A DNA stretch of 64,000 nt from Inia geoffrensis. Lineage: Eukaryota; Chordata; Mammalia; Artiodactyla; Iniidae. This document shows positions 13,735-27,900 of the stretch, piece after piece. Both the position numbers and the translations under genes were made by a program. The notes beneath the pieces are model-generated. The model was not told the origin of the DNA. It saw nothing but the letters and a program-made list of their open reading frames with translations, and searched no databases. Location: positions 16,708,680-16,772,679 of the forward strand of contig CM070913.1 in the NCBI GenBank assembly GCA_036417435.1, given 5' to 3'. Each line of letters begins with the position of its first letter. The first letter of the stretch is position 1.

Positions 13735-13855
13735 TTACTTCTTTCTCTGAAACACATTGGCCAACATGGCACCTGATGTTGTCAACTGGCCCATTTTGTT
13801 CAAAAACTTGGTCTTTGTATCTTCACTCACTAAGCTTGCAGCAATTGACATTGAG
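13735..13855 (-). CDS. RELCH: RELCH terminal coding exon with stop codon, residues 545-584
   Basis: This exon has 121 nt, phase 2 in, encoding [18 protein letters not shown]... to ...ANVFQRKK and a TAA at 13735-13737. Rich in Ser/Thr/Lys and probably unstructured. The acceptor is tttctttcctag. The intron before it (13856-22302, about 8.4 kb) is the largest in the window. Confidence 0.95.
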
Positions 13856-16800
13856 CTAGGAAAGAAATTTTGAAATTCGTGTAAAGCAATTAAAAAACTA
13901 AAATATCTATTTTTTCATTTCTTTAGTAGTATAACATTAATAAATACATTCTGAAATGGTTATCACAAAAGGGAAACTAGTATTTATGGAGTAGAGTTTT
14001 TTGGTACCGTAATAGGTTAGCAGCCTTCATGTTCGTTGTTTTTTTAAAGGAAGCAGTGTGGTATAGTGATTAGGAGCAAGTGTGGAATGAGACTGAATCT
14101 CCGTTCTGTCATTTACCAGCTGTGTGACTTTGGGCAAGTTATTTAGTCTCTGTTTCCTCATCTATAAAATGGAGACAATTCTAGTACCTACCTCACAGGG
14201 CTATTTAGGATTATACTAGTGTAAAGTGCTTAATAGCAGTGCCAGGCACATAATAGCATGCTCTAAGTGTTAGTTATTCTTCTTATTAACAGCATTACTT
14301 CATTTAATTCTTACAGCAGCCCTGGAAGATAGATATTATCCCTATTTTCACAGATGAGTAAATGAAATCACAGTGAGGTCTTTAACAATCCTATGACATA
14401 TTACTTTTTTGGGGGGATGGGGTTGGGGAGAAGAAACATGTCCTCAATTGCCAATTGCACTAGTTTTGATGGACAGTGTCAAACCTTTCCCCTTCTTTTT
14501 GACCAGCCTTCTGTGTAGGAAGTAAGCACAATCTAAATGACGACTAAAGACAGCTGGTTTATCATATTACTGAACAGAGTATTGATAAAGGACAATTTCT
14601 CAGTGATCCAACAACTGTGCTGTAATGGATTCAGGAATCCAGCTTATTGGCCTTGTGGCTTTGGCCAAGATGCTTTAAATCACTGTGATTCAGTTTCCTC
14701 CTCTGTAAAATTTTGCAACTGTTATTGCAAAATATCTTGAGGACTAAGTAAGAGAATATGTTTGAACATGTCAAAGACAATGAGTGGAAAGCGAGGTACA
14801 GGAGCTCAACAGACGTCTGTTAAATCTACACATGAAGTATGTGCTGCTACCTAAGACCTCTGGTTCTATGTGGTCTTTAAAGGTGTGTGCTGAGTTACTC
14901 AGTTAAATACCTGACCACGATGCCCATCCTGAAAGTCTCTTCTTCCCATTGCTCTCCTGCCAGTACATCAACCTGGTCTGACCCTACGTGCTCTGAATAC
15001 CCCTCCCTTGCTGCTTTTCCTCTTCCCACAAAGTAATCCTCCATAAGGCTCAGCATTTGGCTCTAGTTCTTCAATTACAAAACTTACTCATTCTATAAGT
15101 TTTAAGTAACATCTCCATAGGGTGACTCAAAAATATTTACTGAATCACAACATTTTCCTGAGGGCCAGTCCCACATTACCACTGTTTGCTACATAAAGCC
15201 AATGTCTCAAGTTTTTTTTCATACCCTAACTTTAGAAATAACTCCCCACTTTTATTTCTGAGTACAAGTCTTTCACCTCCTTAGGCAGCTTTATTCCTAG
15301 GTATGTCATGCTTTTTGTTGCGATGGTGAATGGGAGTGTTTCCTTAATTTCTTTCTGATTTTTCATTGTTGGTGTATAGGAATGCCAGAGATTTCTGTGC
15401 ATTAATTTTGTATCCTGCAACTTTACTAAATTCATTGATTAGTTCTAGTAGTTTTCTGGTGGCACCTTTAGGATTTTCTATGTATAGTATCATGTCATCT
15501 GCAAACAGAGACAGTTTTACTTCTTTTCCAATCTGTATTCCTTTTATTTCTTTCTCTCCCCTGACTGCCGTGGCTAGAGTGAACATCCTTGGTCTTGCTC
15601 CTGATCTTAGTGGAAATGCTTTCAGTTTTTCACCGCTGAGTATGAGGCTTGCTGTGGGTTTGTCATATATGGCCCTTATTATGTTGAGGTAGGTTCCCTC
15701 TATGCACATTTTCTGGAGAGTTTTTATCACTCACTTTTATTTCTTTACTTGCCAGTGGTTCTATCCTTTTCCTCTCTTCCCAACAGTGAATATAATGGCT
15801 CTCCATTTCAAACTATCATCAAATCTTGTGACTTTATTCTACAACATCTTCTCTATTGTTTACTTTTATTTCTAATGCCAATGCTTTACAACTGAATTAT
15901 TCCAAAAGTTTTAGAACTGGCCTCCTTGTATTAGTCAGATTCACCTCTTAAATAATCACTTCTTTATATCACACCCCTTCTCAAAATCTTCAGTGGTCAC
16001 TTACTACCTACAAGATAAAATATGCATGGCATTCAAGAAACATAGCAATCTAATTCTTATGTGTGTGTGTGTGTTTAACCAACCATCATTACTTAACTTC
16101 TAGACCCCCTTGAGTCAGGTCTGCCTAGTCTAATTGTTCAAACCATTCTCAACTTAAATACTTCTTCTTTTATCTCGTGTCTAGCCAACTTTCAATTCCC
16201 AGCTCAAGCCTTATCTTTTCCATGATGCCTTTCCTTAACACTCTAGGATTATAGTACTGTTTTTTTTTTTCTGTAGGAAACAGTGTTAAGTAAAAGATAA
16301 GTATGATTTTAGTTTGTATCTACAAAAACAGGATACATGGCTCAGATAATACTTGAGATAGTATGAAGTCTTTTTTTTTTAATATTTATTTATTTGGTTG
16401 CACTGGGTCTCAGTTGTGGCAGGTGGGCTCCTTAGTTGCGGCTCGCCAGCTCTTTAGCTGTGGCATGCAAACTCTTAGTTGTGGCACATGTGTGGGATCC
16501 AGTTCCCTGACCAGGAATTGAACCCGGGCCCCCTGCGTTGGGAGCATGCTTCCCTGGGAGCGTGCGCCACCAGGGAAGTCCCCCATCAAGTGTTAATGAT
16601 ATTCTAAGAGGAGTGCAACAAAGATGCTAAGGAGTCTGGAAACCATAAGAGATAAAAGTGAAAGGAATGAAGAATGTTTGGTTTGGAGAAGAGAAGATTT
16701 AGTAGACTTAAGATACCTCTCTATGTTACTCGTGAAAAATGAGATATATAATATGTATCTGCACAGCTGTATATATCTATAGAGCTCTACTGATGCACAT

Positions 16801-19800
16801 CACAATTACCTGGGGCAACTTTTTGAAATGTGGACACCTAGACCTAACCCCAGTGATTCTGATTTTTTCCATCTGGGGTAGAGGACCCAGGTATGTATTT
16901 TACAAAGCTTTCTAGTGAAGAACCATTACATTATGGCTTTTTTTTTTTTTTCCCCTGAAGAAAGAGTTTACATTTTTATCAGTTAGACAAAAGGGTCTGA
17001 CTGACCCCTCTGCCAAATGATGAAAACCTGGTATAGAGAGTAGATGTTATAGGAAGGGGGACTTTAACGCAGGATGAGAAAGGAATATTTTAAAAACAGA
17101 GTTGTCAAAAATGAAACGGGCTGCCTTGTAAAGTAATGTCTTCTTACTGCAGGCTTTCAAGGGGTTCTCAGATCTTTCCTTTGCAACTCATAGCCAACCA
17201 GCTGTCATTTCTTATTGATTCTGAATCTATAGAATCTCTTACTTCTGGCCTATCTTTAAAATTATTTATGTCCTAGAATAGTTCTCTCTCTCTCCACATC
17301 ATTATATCTTGCAAGTCAAAGATCACTATTCCTTCTCTTTGAAATCCCTATTTGATTTTTTGACACCACTCTGATTTGCCTATTTCTCAATTAAGCTTCT
17401 TGTAAATGCTGCACTTTCAAAAAAAATTTATTTATTTATTTTTGGCTGCATTGGGTCTTCGTTGTTGCGTGTGGGCTTTCTCTAGTTGTGGCAAGCAGGG
17501 GCTACTCTTCGTTGAGGTGCACGGGCTTCTCCTTGCAGTGGCTTCTGTTGTTGTGGAGCATGGGCTCATGGGCTCTAGGTGTGAGGGCTTCAGTAGTTGT
17601 GGCTCTTGGGATCTAGAGCATAGGCTCAGTAGTTGTGGTGCATGGGCTTAGTTGCTCCCGGCATGTGGGATCTTCCTGGATCAGGGCTCGAACCCGTGTC
17701 CCTTGTATCGGCAGGTGGATTCTTAACTACTGCACCACCAGGGAAGTCCCTTAAATGCTGCATTTTAAATGTTGGTCTAATTCCAGGTCTGAGCTCCCTT
17801 TCCAAGTGATATCATCTATCCACCTCTAGTCCTTACCTAAGCCTTTAATTACCACCTATATCCTAATGGTTCCTCAATCTCAATAGCTGCTTATAGTGTT
17901 TTTCTTCCTGTACCTCAAATTTTAAATATTCCTCTTCAGAACAGTTCCATTTGGTTGTATGGTGCCATCATTCAATCTGGGAATTCTTATTAGATTCTAG
18001 TTCTCTCTTACTCTAATCTGTTGCCATGTTAAACTGAGTTCATATTTGAATATATCTTGAGTCCATCTTATTCTCATACTCACTGTTACATATAGGCAGT
18101 AAAACATGGTGGTTAAGACCATGGTCTCAAGAACCACAATGCCTGGGTTTGAATTCTGGTTCCTCCACTTAGTAGCTAGGTAGCCTTTGAGCAAGTTACC
18201 TATCCTCTGTGTCATCTGTAAAATGGGAATAGTAATAGTATCTACTTCACAGGGTTATTATGATAAATTATTAGCAAATATATGAAAAATGCTGAGAATG
18301 GTGTCTGGTTTATGAGTGCATCTTATTATTACCTGCCCATCCATGCCCATACCTGCCTTCATCATGGGTTACTACAGTAACTTTCTGTTCCACCCGCTTC
18401 TCTGTTGTATTCACTAGAGCATGGCTTCCAAAGCAGTGGTTCTCAAAGTGTGGCTCCTGGACCCATAGTATTAACATCACCTGGGTTTGTTGCAATTCAA
18501 ATTCTCAGGCTCCATCCCAGATCTTCTGAATCAAAAACTCTGGAGATGGCACCCCAAAATTTCCAGGTGATTCTGATGGACCCTAAGGCCTGAGAAGCAA
18601 AGTTACTAAGGGTTGGTAAACTAACGGTCACAGGCCAAATCCAGTCTGCTGCCTGTTTTTGTAAATAAAGCTTTATTGGAATGCAGCCATAGCCATACAT
18701 TTCCATATTGTCAATGGCTGCTTACTGCTACAATAGCAGAGTTCAATTGTGTACTTGTAACAGAGACCATATGAATCTCAAAGCTTAAAATATTTACTGT
18801 CTTTACAGAGAAAGTCTGTTGACTCCTGGCCACAGGATAAGTCCAAACCTCTCATGTAGCATACAAAGTTCTTTATTAATGGTGCCCGTCTACCTTTATA
18901 GACTTATCTCTATTGTTCTCCCATACATATTCTGTGCTCTGGCTTTAATTACAGTTCCCAAATACGCTTTTCTGAAACTTTTGTCCTTTTGCACAGTGCT
19001 GATATTTCTGCATGTAATCCCTTTTCTCTTTTCTTTTGCCTCTGGTTGGAGGCTGGATCAGTTCATTACTTTGGAAACTGGTACATAAAGAGAAAGAATT
19101 GAACATTTATCTTGTCTTTATTATATAAATGGTATAACTTGGTAAAAATTGTACATATGGGGGACGGTTTTCTTTCTGAAGAATTCTAGCTCACAAATGA
19201 AGAAGGAATAATAGAGAAATACATTTTGTAATTGCTAATGAATTAACGGATCTGGCATTCAACATTAATAGATGTTAACATCACCAAAAAAAGAGAGAAG
19301 CAGGCATTACCTGCCTCACGATGAAAACACACCTCCTCCTATGTAGAAGTCTTGGCAAATAAAAAACATGCCCCAAACCTGATTACATCTCTAGATCTAG
19401 ATCCAACTAGTAAATTTATGGGAAATACAGAGGAACATTTTGAACCACACAAGGGAAATGCAATTAGCAAGATTTGGACTGTGGGAACCTCTATAGGACA
19501 AATGACTCAGTTCCTTCAACAAGTAAATTGTATGGAGAAAAAAAGAGATACAAGGGGGAGCCTCTGAATTAAAAGAGATTCAAGAAACATATTAACCACT
19601 TATAATATATGGAATGTTGGGTCCTGACTCAAGGAAACAAACTGTAGGGAAAAAACGAACAACAGATCAATAATGACATTTATGAAACAATTGGAAATTT
19701 GAACAAAGGTCAGATAATAAATGATATTAAGGAGTTGTTATGGTGTGATGATACTGTGTTTATGTTTAAAAAAAATAGCACTTATCTTTTAGAGATGTAT

Positions 19801-20870
19801 ATCAGAATATGGGAGGGGAGAAGAGTTGGGTATAGATGAAATAAAATTGACTATGAGTTGATAATTGTTGAAGCTGAGTGATGAGTACATGGGAAATCAT
19901 TATACTATGTTTATTTTTGTGTTTATTTGAAATTCTCTACAGTAAGAGTTAAAAAAAATAAATGATAATATAGAGGATTTGAATAACATTTACAATAGCC
20001 AGGACATGGAAGCAACCTAAGTGTCCATTGACAGATGAATGGATAAAGAAGATATGGTACATATATACAATGGAGTATTATTCAGCCATAAAAAGGAAGG
20101 AAATTGGGTCATTTGTAGAGATGTGGATGGATCTAGAGACTGTCCTGCAGAGTGAAGTAAGTCAGAAAGAAAAAACCAAATACCATATATTAACGCATAT
20201 ATTTGGAATCTAGAAAAATGGTACAGATGAACCGGTTTGCAGGGCAGAAATTGAGACACAGATGTAGAGAACAAATGTATGGACACCAAGGGGGGAAAGC
20301 AGAGGCGCGTGTGGGTGGTGGTGTGATGAATTGGGAGATTGGGATTGACATGTATACACTGATATGTATAAAATGGATGGCTAATAAGGACCTGCTGTAT
20401 AAAAAAATAAATTTTAAAAAAAGAGTTAAAAAAATAAATGATAATATAGAGGATTTGAATAACTGGGAAAATATGATTATAAATGTGAACTTTTTTTTTT
20501 TTCTTAAAAAGGAAGGTCATATAACCAAAGCAATCTTAGGAAGTTACAAAGAGATTTCTTTCTTGTAAAATTCCTGTATGATAATTAATGAAATTTCATT
20601 TAGAATGTATTTCACATATAATTTTTCTCAGTTTTGGTCTAAAACCTTTTACATTTTAAACTAATAAGGCACCAAATAATTTTAATATTTAATATACAAC
20701 AAATGAACAGAATTATTTGCTTTAATGTTAACTTTATGGATTTTGTGTTCAGAATAGAAACCTATCAATGTATGTGTATTGTTTGATAATTTTCCATGGC
20801 TAAAATGATAGAAGAGCTCCCACCATTCTAGGAGGCTAAAGCGAGTACTGACTCATAGTAAAAGGCAAAA

Positions 20871-20922
<52 letters not shown>

Positions 20923-21833
20923 GGGGTTGTGGGTGTGGAGGAGTGTGTTTCTGTGTACCTAGCCTGACAAGATGAAACACTTATTCCTGGTAATCAGTTT
21001 TATAAAGGAAACACCGTTGAGCTTTTCATGCCTAACAGAGTCCATTTAAGATCAACTGGTCAAGGTTACTTCAGAAAGAGTTAGAGTACACACAGACTAT
21101 TTGTAAACTATTTCCTGTCCTGAAATGCCCAACTTTATTCTTTTACATCTATGTTCATATTTTAATTTCACTGAATCTCTGAATTCTAATTAGTTTGGTT
21201 AGAAGCATGGGACTAGAACATTCACAAGTTGACAATCCTTTATGCAGTGAATCAAGTTAAATCTTACAACTCCTCTCATAAATTTCTACAAACTATGTTC
21301 ACCAGTGATTCCCAAATCCAGCTATCTATCAGAATCTCTTTGGAAGCTTGTATTTATTTTATCTTATTTTTATATTTTACTGAAGTATAATTGATATACG
21401 ATCTTATATAAATTATAGGTTTATAATATAATGATTCATAATTTTTAAAGGTTATACTCCATTTATAGTTATTATAAAATATTGGCTATATTCCCTGTGT
21501 TGTACAATATATCCTTGTAGTTTATTTTATACATAATACTTTGTACCTCTTAATCCTCTACTCCTATATTGCCCCTCCCTCCTTCCCTCTCTCCACTGGT
21601 AACCACTAGTTTGTTCTCTATGTCTATGAGTCTATTTCTTTTTTGTTATATTCACTAGTTTGTTGGATTTTTTAGATTCTTCATATAAGTGATATCATAC
21701 AGCATTTGTCTTTCTCTGACTTATTTTGTTTAGCATAATACCCTCCAAGTCCATCCATGTTGCTGTATATTGCAAAATTTCATTCTTTTTTATGGCTGTG
21801 TAGTATTCTACTGTATGTATGTATGTGTGTGTA

Positions 21834-21878
<45 letters not shown>

Positions 21879-21879
21879 G

Positions 21880-21919
<40 letters not shown>

Positions 21920-24900
21920 ACATCTTCTTTATCCATTCATCTGCTGATGGACACCTAGGTTGCTTCCATACCTTGGTGATTATAAATAATGCTGGCTGCT
22001 ATGAACATTGGGGTGCATATATCTTTTCAAATTAGTGTTTTTGTTGGAAGCTTTTAAATATACAGATCCCTAGGCTGACTCAGAATGTTGAGGTCACAGA
22101 GAATGAGATAGAGATCTGAATTTTATACTTCCCAGATGGTTTATGGATTAGCATTAGAGAACTGCTGTTTTAAAGGATTTTCTTGTCTTCCAAATTAATG
22201 ACTACAAAATAACACAATATAAAACACTACACCCACCTGAAGAAAATTTATATAGAGAAATTAAGGTTAACTAAAGCCTTAAAAAAAGAATTAATGTCTT
22301 ACCCTTGAGGCTCTTGGACGGTCTTGTTCTCTACTTTTTGTTCACATTCTTTTATCATGGAAGTTAAAATAACCTGATTTAAAAAAAATGACTTTAGAGA
22401 AATACTAACATAGTAAAATGCTATGGTTTAAAGTTTTTAACTGAATTTTTAATATTCCCATAAGCTAGTATGTTAACTAAAAATTGAAAATTTTGGCAGT
22501 TACTTTGTTAAAGGAATTCACATTGGATTGCTAGACTAGGTACCGAAATAGCTTTAAAAGCTCTCAATCGTATAACTTAATAATTCACTTTGAATTTCAC
22601 TAACCTTCCTTCTGAGTCTGATTCCATTCTCCCTTAGCTTTCCCCACTATCTAATGTTAAAAGTAAAATTTATATACATCCATACATTTAAGAAATACAC
22701 ATACCATGGTCAGACATATTTTCCCAGTAAAAGCTGTTCTGTCCCTTGTCCCTTGCTTTTTCCAGGTTGCTAAAAGCAAGATGCTCTATTTTAAAGTCTA
22801 GGGCAGAGACCAGATATAGGTGTGTGGTCACTAAAACTGGGGAGACAATGGGTGTCTAAGAGTTGCTATCACTCTTGCGGGGAGACTGAGTGAGTAATGG
22901 AAAGGGTAGAGGGATGGAAGCTGCTGCCCCAAGTGCTGGCACCCACACCAGAAACCAAATGGCCCTCCTGAATTTTCTTGGCCCATATTTGTGCATGGAG
23001 GTCACTAGACAACAAACTTATTGTCACCCTCTACGTGCTAGGCATGTTTTTAGACACAGAGGATGCAGCAAACAGACAACATTCCCTCCTTGTGGAGAGC
23101 TTATGTTCCTTTGTTATAGACAACAAACACAAAAAATAAGTAAATCATATAGTATATTACAAAAGTGATAAGGGCTTTGGAAAGAACACTGAGTGAGATA
23201 AGGGGTATAGAAGGCCAAAGTGAAGAATATTACAATTTACATGGAGGTGTTCTAAGCAGGTTTCATGGAGAGGATGATATTTAAGCAAGAACTTGAGTGA
23301 CATGAGGAGTAAGTGTGTGAGATCCTGCTTAGAGGCTGAGCAAAGACTCCAGGTGGGAGTATGTCTATTGTATTCTAAGCCTGGAAGCCAGAGTGGTGGG
23401 TGCAGAGTGAGCAAGGGAGAAGGTAGAAGGTGAGGCCGGGAGGTAAGGAGGAAGGAGCTGGGTCCTCTAGTGCCTTGCAGATTATGGTAAAGACTTTTGA
23501 TTTTTTAATGTTTTCCCGCTCTCTCATCTGATACATTACAGATTTCGTTTGTTTGGCTCTTTTCTTTTGCATCAGTGTTTGTTTGGGAGAGTTTTTGTAC
23601 TTTCTCTTCCACTCCCTGTACTGTCTGTTCCCTCCACTATCCTTTTTCTTGTGTGTATGTTTTCATCTCTGTCTCTGATGTCAGAGGCTTTTTTCAAATG
23701 GTTGGTGATCTTGGGATATCCACTAAAGACTGAGGTACTAAAACATTGATTAGAATCTCTTCACGCATGAGTAAATTCACTTTAAGGTGACTCTGGCACA
23801 AACTTTCTGCCAATCTTTTTTTCCCTGCAAATATAATTCTGGCTGCCACCCCATTCCTGGAGCCAAGAAGCAGAAAGGTAATGAGGTTTCTAATGACTAA
23901 CTATACCTTCGACTTAATTTCCCTCTTTTCATTATAGCACCTTATTCCTGCTCTCAGCTAGGCCTGATATCTCAAGTCTAGAAAGGAAAGCTCCAGTCTT
24001 CCACCAAGGTTCAAACGGGAATCTGGCAGTCTGATCCTTTCAAAAACTTTTAACCTCTCCCGCTATTTTCAGTCCCACCCTACACTAATGGAAGGCAGTG
24101 AAAATAAAGTTTCTTATTTGTTCTATTCTACAAGTAGCCTTCATTTTCGATGCAAAAATCCTGAACAGCATACTAGTAAACTGAATCTACCTTCATATAG
24201 AAGGAGTTATATACCATAACCAAGTGGGATTTATTGCGGTAGTGCAAAGGTTGCTTTAACATGTAAAAATCCATTAATATAAAACATTGTAAGAGAATAA
24301 AAAACCACAACCATGTAATCATCTCAACTGACGCAGAAAAAACATTTGACAATATTCAACACCCTTTCATGATAAAAATACTCAAGCAACTAGCAAAAAA
24401 AGCGAACTTCCTCAGGCTGATAAAGGGAATCTTTAAAATATACAAAGCAAAAATTGAGAAAACTGAAAGGAGAAAGACGCAACTCCCAATCATAATTTTA
24501 ACATGTCTTTCAATAGCTGATAGAACAAGCAGATTACAAAAAGCTAATACAAATATAAGAGAACTGACTCATAAAATTAACTACCTTTACCTTATGAAAT
24601 AAAATCCATGGATCAATAAAAACATAATGGAAATGAGAATCTAATTTGAACTAAATGATAACAAAGCTACAATGCAGTAAAAGGGATGTGGCTAAAGGAA
24701 CGCTTAGAGCCTTAAATTTATGTATCGGAAAAGAAGAAAAGTTAACAAGTAAATAATCTAAGCCTCCTCCTTAAGGAGTTAGAAAAACCGAAAAAAAAAA
24801 TCAAATCTAAAGAAAGCAGAAGGAAATAAAGATGAAAATGGAAATCAACGAAACTAACACATAGAGAAAAGTCAACACAGCCAAAAGTTCAATATTTGAA

Positions 24901-27900
24901 AAGGCTAATAAAATTGATAAACCCCTATCAAAACTATTTTAAAAAGAAAGCAAGAAACAAATTGATATCAGAAGTAAAAGAGGGGTAGCAATATAATAGA
25001 TCCTACAGTAAGGAAAAGGGAAAAAAATAAAAGTATTACACAAGAATCTATTATTTACAGGTGACTTTTCTACACTTGAAACTTATAAAAAATCCAGTGA
25101 CATTTTGTTATTAGAATTAATAATAAAGTTTCTCAGGTTGGCCAGACACAAATTCAACATACAAAAGTTATATTATTTCTATACATCAGCAAGAAAGGGT
25201 TAAAAAACATATAATCCTTAAAAAGGTAGCATTATAACATTATAGATATAAAGTGACAGTTTTTTCAAACAAAGTTATAAAACGTTATTAAAAGACATTA
25301 AAGGAGATCTAAATAAACATAAGATATAGTATATTCTGGATAGGAAGACTCAAAATCATGAAGTTGATGTCTCTCCCAATTAATTTATAGAATCAACTCA
25401 ATTTCAATCAGAATCTCAACGAGATCTTTCTTGGAGTCTCATAAAATAATCCTAAAATTTACATAAAAACGCTAAGGGTCATGAACAGTTCTAAAAAAGG
25501 ACAGGGTGCTGGACTTGCCCTATTAGGTTTTAGGACTTCTTAACAAGGCAACTGTAATGAAGACAGGGTATCAATGTTACAATAATTGAGAAAGAGACCA
25601 GTGGAAAAGAATGTTCCCTAATAACAGACACATGCATACAAGGAAACATCATCTATGATAGCGGTGGCACTGCCAATCAGTATAGACATGATACACTGTT
25701 CAATAAACAATAATGGGACAACTGGTTATCCATACAGAAAAAAATGTAACTTAAGCACTACCTCACATCATACGTAAAAACTAATTTTAGATGGAATAAG
25801 AATTTTATTGTGAAAATACAACTTTAAACATTTAAAGAAGTATAGGAGATCATGTCATGGAAATGATCAATCAATCTATTAAAAAATTAAAAAACAGTGT
25901 TCAAATGGGCCAAAAATGTGAAAAAACATCAAAAATTGGAAAAAGATATTCATAAAACACAAAACTGACTGAATACTGATATTCCAATTATATAACAAAC
26001 TTCAAGGAAATAATAGGAAAAGACAACCCAAAGTGGGAAAAATGGGCAAAAAACCTAAAAAGGCTTTGATGTTAGTGAACATACAAAGAATTCTCAAGTT
26101 TGACAATAATCAGGGAAATGCAAATGAAAACCATAATGATATACCACTTTATATCTACTGAATTTAAAAAGTCTAAGAATACCAAGTGTTGACAAAGATA
26201 TGGATGAAAAGGCTACATACTCCTGCATGCTCCTATCAGGTCTGAAAAGTGTCCTTTCGGTGCAGCACTTTGATCAGTAGTGATCGTAGAGACAGAAGTT
26301 TTGTTGGATTACTGTGATGGTAATGAATACGACGTACCAACAGACAGTGTAAAAGTTGAGAGAGGGGGTGTAAACTGCTGGGAGGAAAAAGAGATATGAG
26401 GGAGGGATGAAGGGAAGATTTTGTTTTTGTTTTGATTTGTTTAGGAGAGAAGAGTCAAACACAATAATAGGTTAAAGAAAAGCTGCTAGAAAAACAGGTT
26501 GAAGATATAGAATAGGAAATAAATGACAAACAGGGTTTTGGAGAATACAGGAAGACAAATAGAATGAAAAGAGTTATGAGGAAATGGAGAGAGAAAATAG
26601 AAACTTTGCTTCTAAGAAAGTTAATGGTCAGAGATAATACTGTACAGCATTTTATAGATAAAAAGCATTTCACATACATTCTCTTACTAAATTCTAATTA
26701 TATTCAGTGAAGGACAGTACGTTATTCCTACTTTAGAGAATTAAACAGAAGCTCAAAGATGTTGAAGGAGTGTCTTAAGATCTCATAGCTAGTAAATAAA
26801 TCCATAAAATGACACTGAACTAGACTTTAAAAAATTAGGCACAGCATATCATAATCACACCTCATATGGAGAGGAATCAACATCTATATGGGAGATATTA
26901 AAACACATGAAGATGGCACTGATAATCACAATGGCTTAATCATGATAGTAGCTTACCTCATGCTCTGGAGAAAGATGTTCCATGTCAGTTCGTAAACATC
27001 TGAGACCAGGTAAGAAGTGATTAACCATTAAATCCTCTGAAATGACTTGAGATGAGGTAGTTAAGGAGATTAAAAAAAAACCAAACTGGCATGTCCAACA
27101 GAACAACAGAAGAATATAGAAGACGCAGATCTCTTAAATGCTGCCTATGGCATGCTGATCACTTAGAGCAAACAGGCTTCCGTCAAGCACGATCTGTATT
27201 TGTTGAGTTAGTTACTTGTCAAGAGGCAACTGTGTTTATTCCCACAAATCTCCTTATGTCAGTGGCATTGATTATTGTAACAGTACCTAATTTAATTACA
27301 TGGTATGTAAACGTATGAAATAATAAGGGTGAAAATTAAATCATGAAATTTAATTGGATGTTTAAATGAGTATGAAAAGTAAAAAAATTAATGTTTCCAT
27401 GACAACTAAGTTGAAAGTTTCAGAAAAAATTGATACAGGCCAGTTGCTTAAAACACTGCTGCTTGGATACATATAGCTGATTCATTCTGTTAAACAGAAG
27501 AAACTAACACAACATTGTAAAGCAATTATACTCCAATAAAGATGTTAAAAAAAGATTGCTGCTTAATTATGTATATAAGACAACTGTAAATATATACATA
27601 TTTAAATATAAAGAAAAATATAAAAATCTAGAAAAATTCAGTACCCAGTATCAGAAATGTTTCTGGATTCTCTTTAAAGAAACTTAAGCTAAAATTCATA
27701 GACACTTACATTACGAATGTGGTTCACCTAAGAAAGTTGATGTTTAATTCTAATCAGCAGACACACAAAAGAAATGCCTCAGTCCTACATCAAAAGATTG
27801 GTAAAAGAAATTACAATTATGTGTTTAAGTTAAAAGAAGTTATCTTAGGTATATACCATTTTCCTGATTTCTTACTTTAACCATTCTGTTAAACTGACCC

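Larger units (their letters stand above)
21303..22172. mobile_element. hAT-type MITE, split by an L1
   Basis: Left part 21303-21349 ('ccagtgattcccaaatcc', 'cagaatctctttggaag') and right part 22044-22172 ('acagatccctaggctgactc', ending 'gagaactgctg') are two halves of one MITE. Confidence 0.65.

Noticed and set aside
15344..15730. 128-codon minus-strand open frame
   Set aside because: It is a fragment of L1 ORF2 reverse transcriptase, truncated and frameshifted, not a host gene.
20017..20520. 167-codon minus-strand open frame
   Set aside because: It is the antisense of an L1 3' end and its duplicated A-rich flank.
21695..22035. Frames rich in Cys/Val, Tyr/Ile and Thr/His
   Set aside because: Translations of the TG/TA/CA microsatellite.
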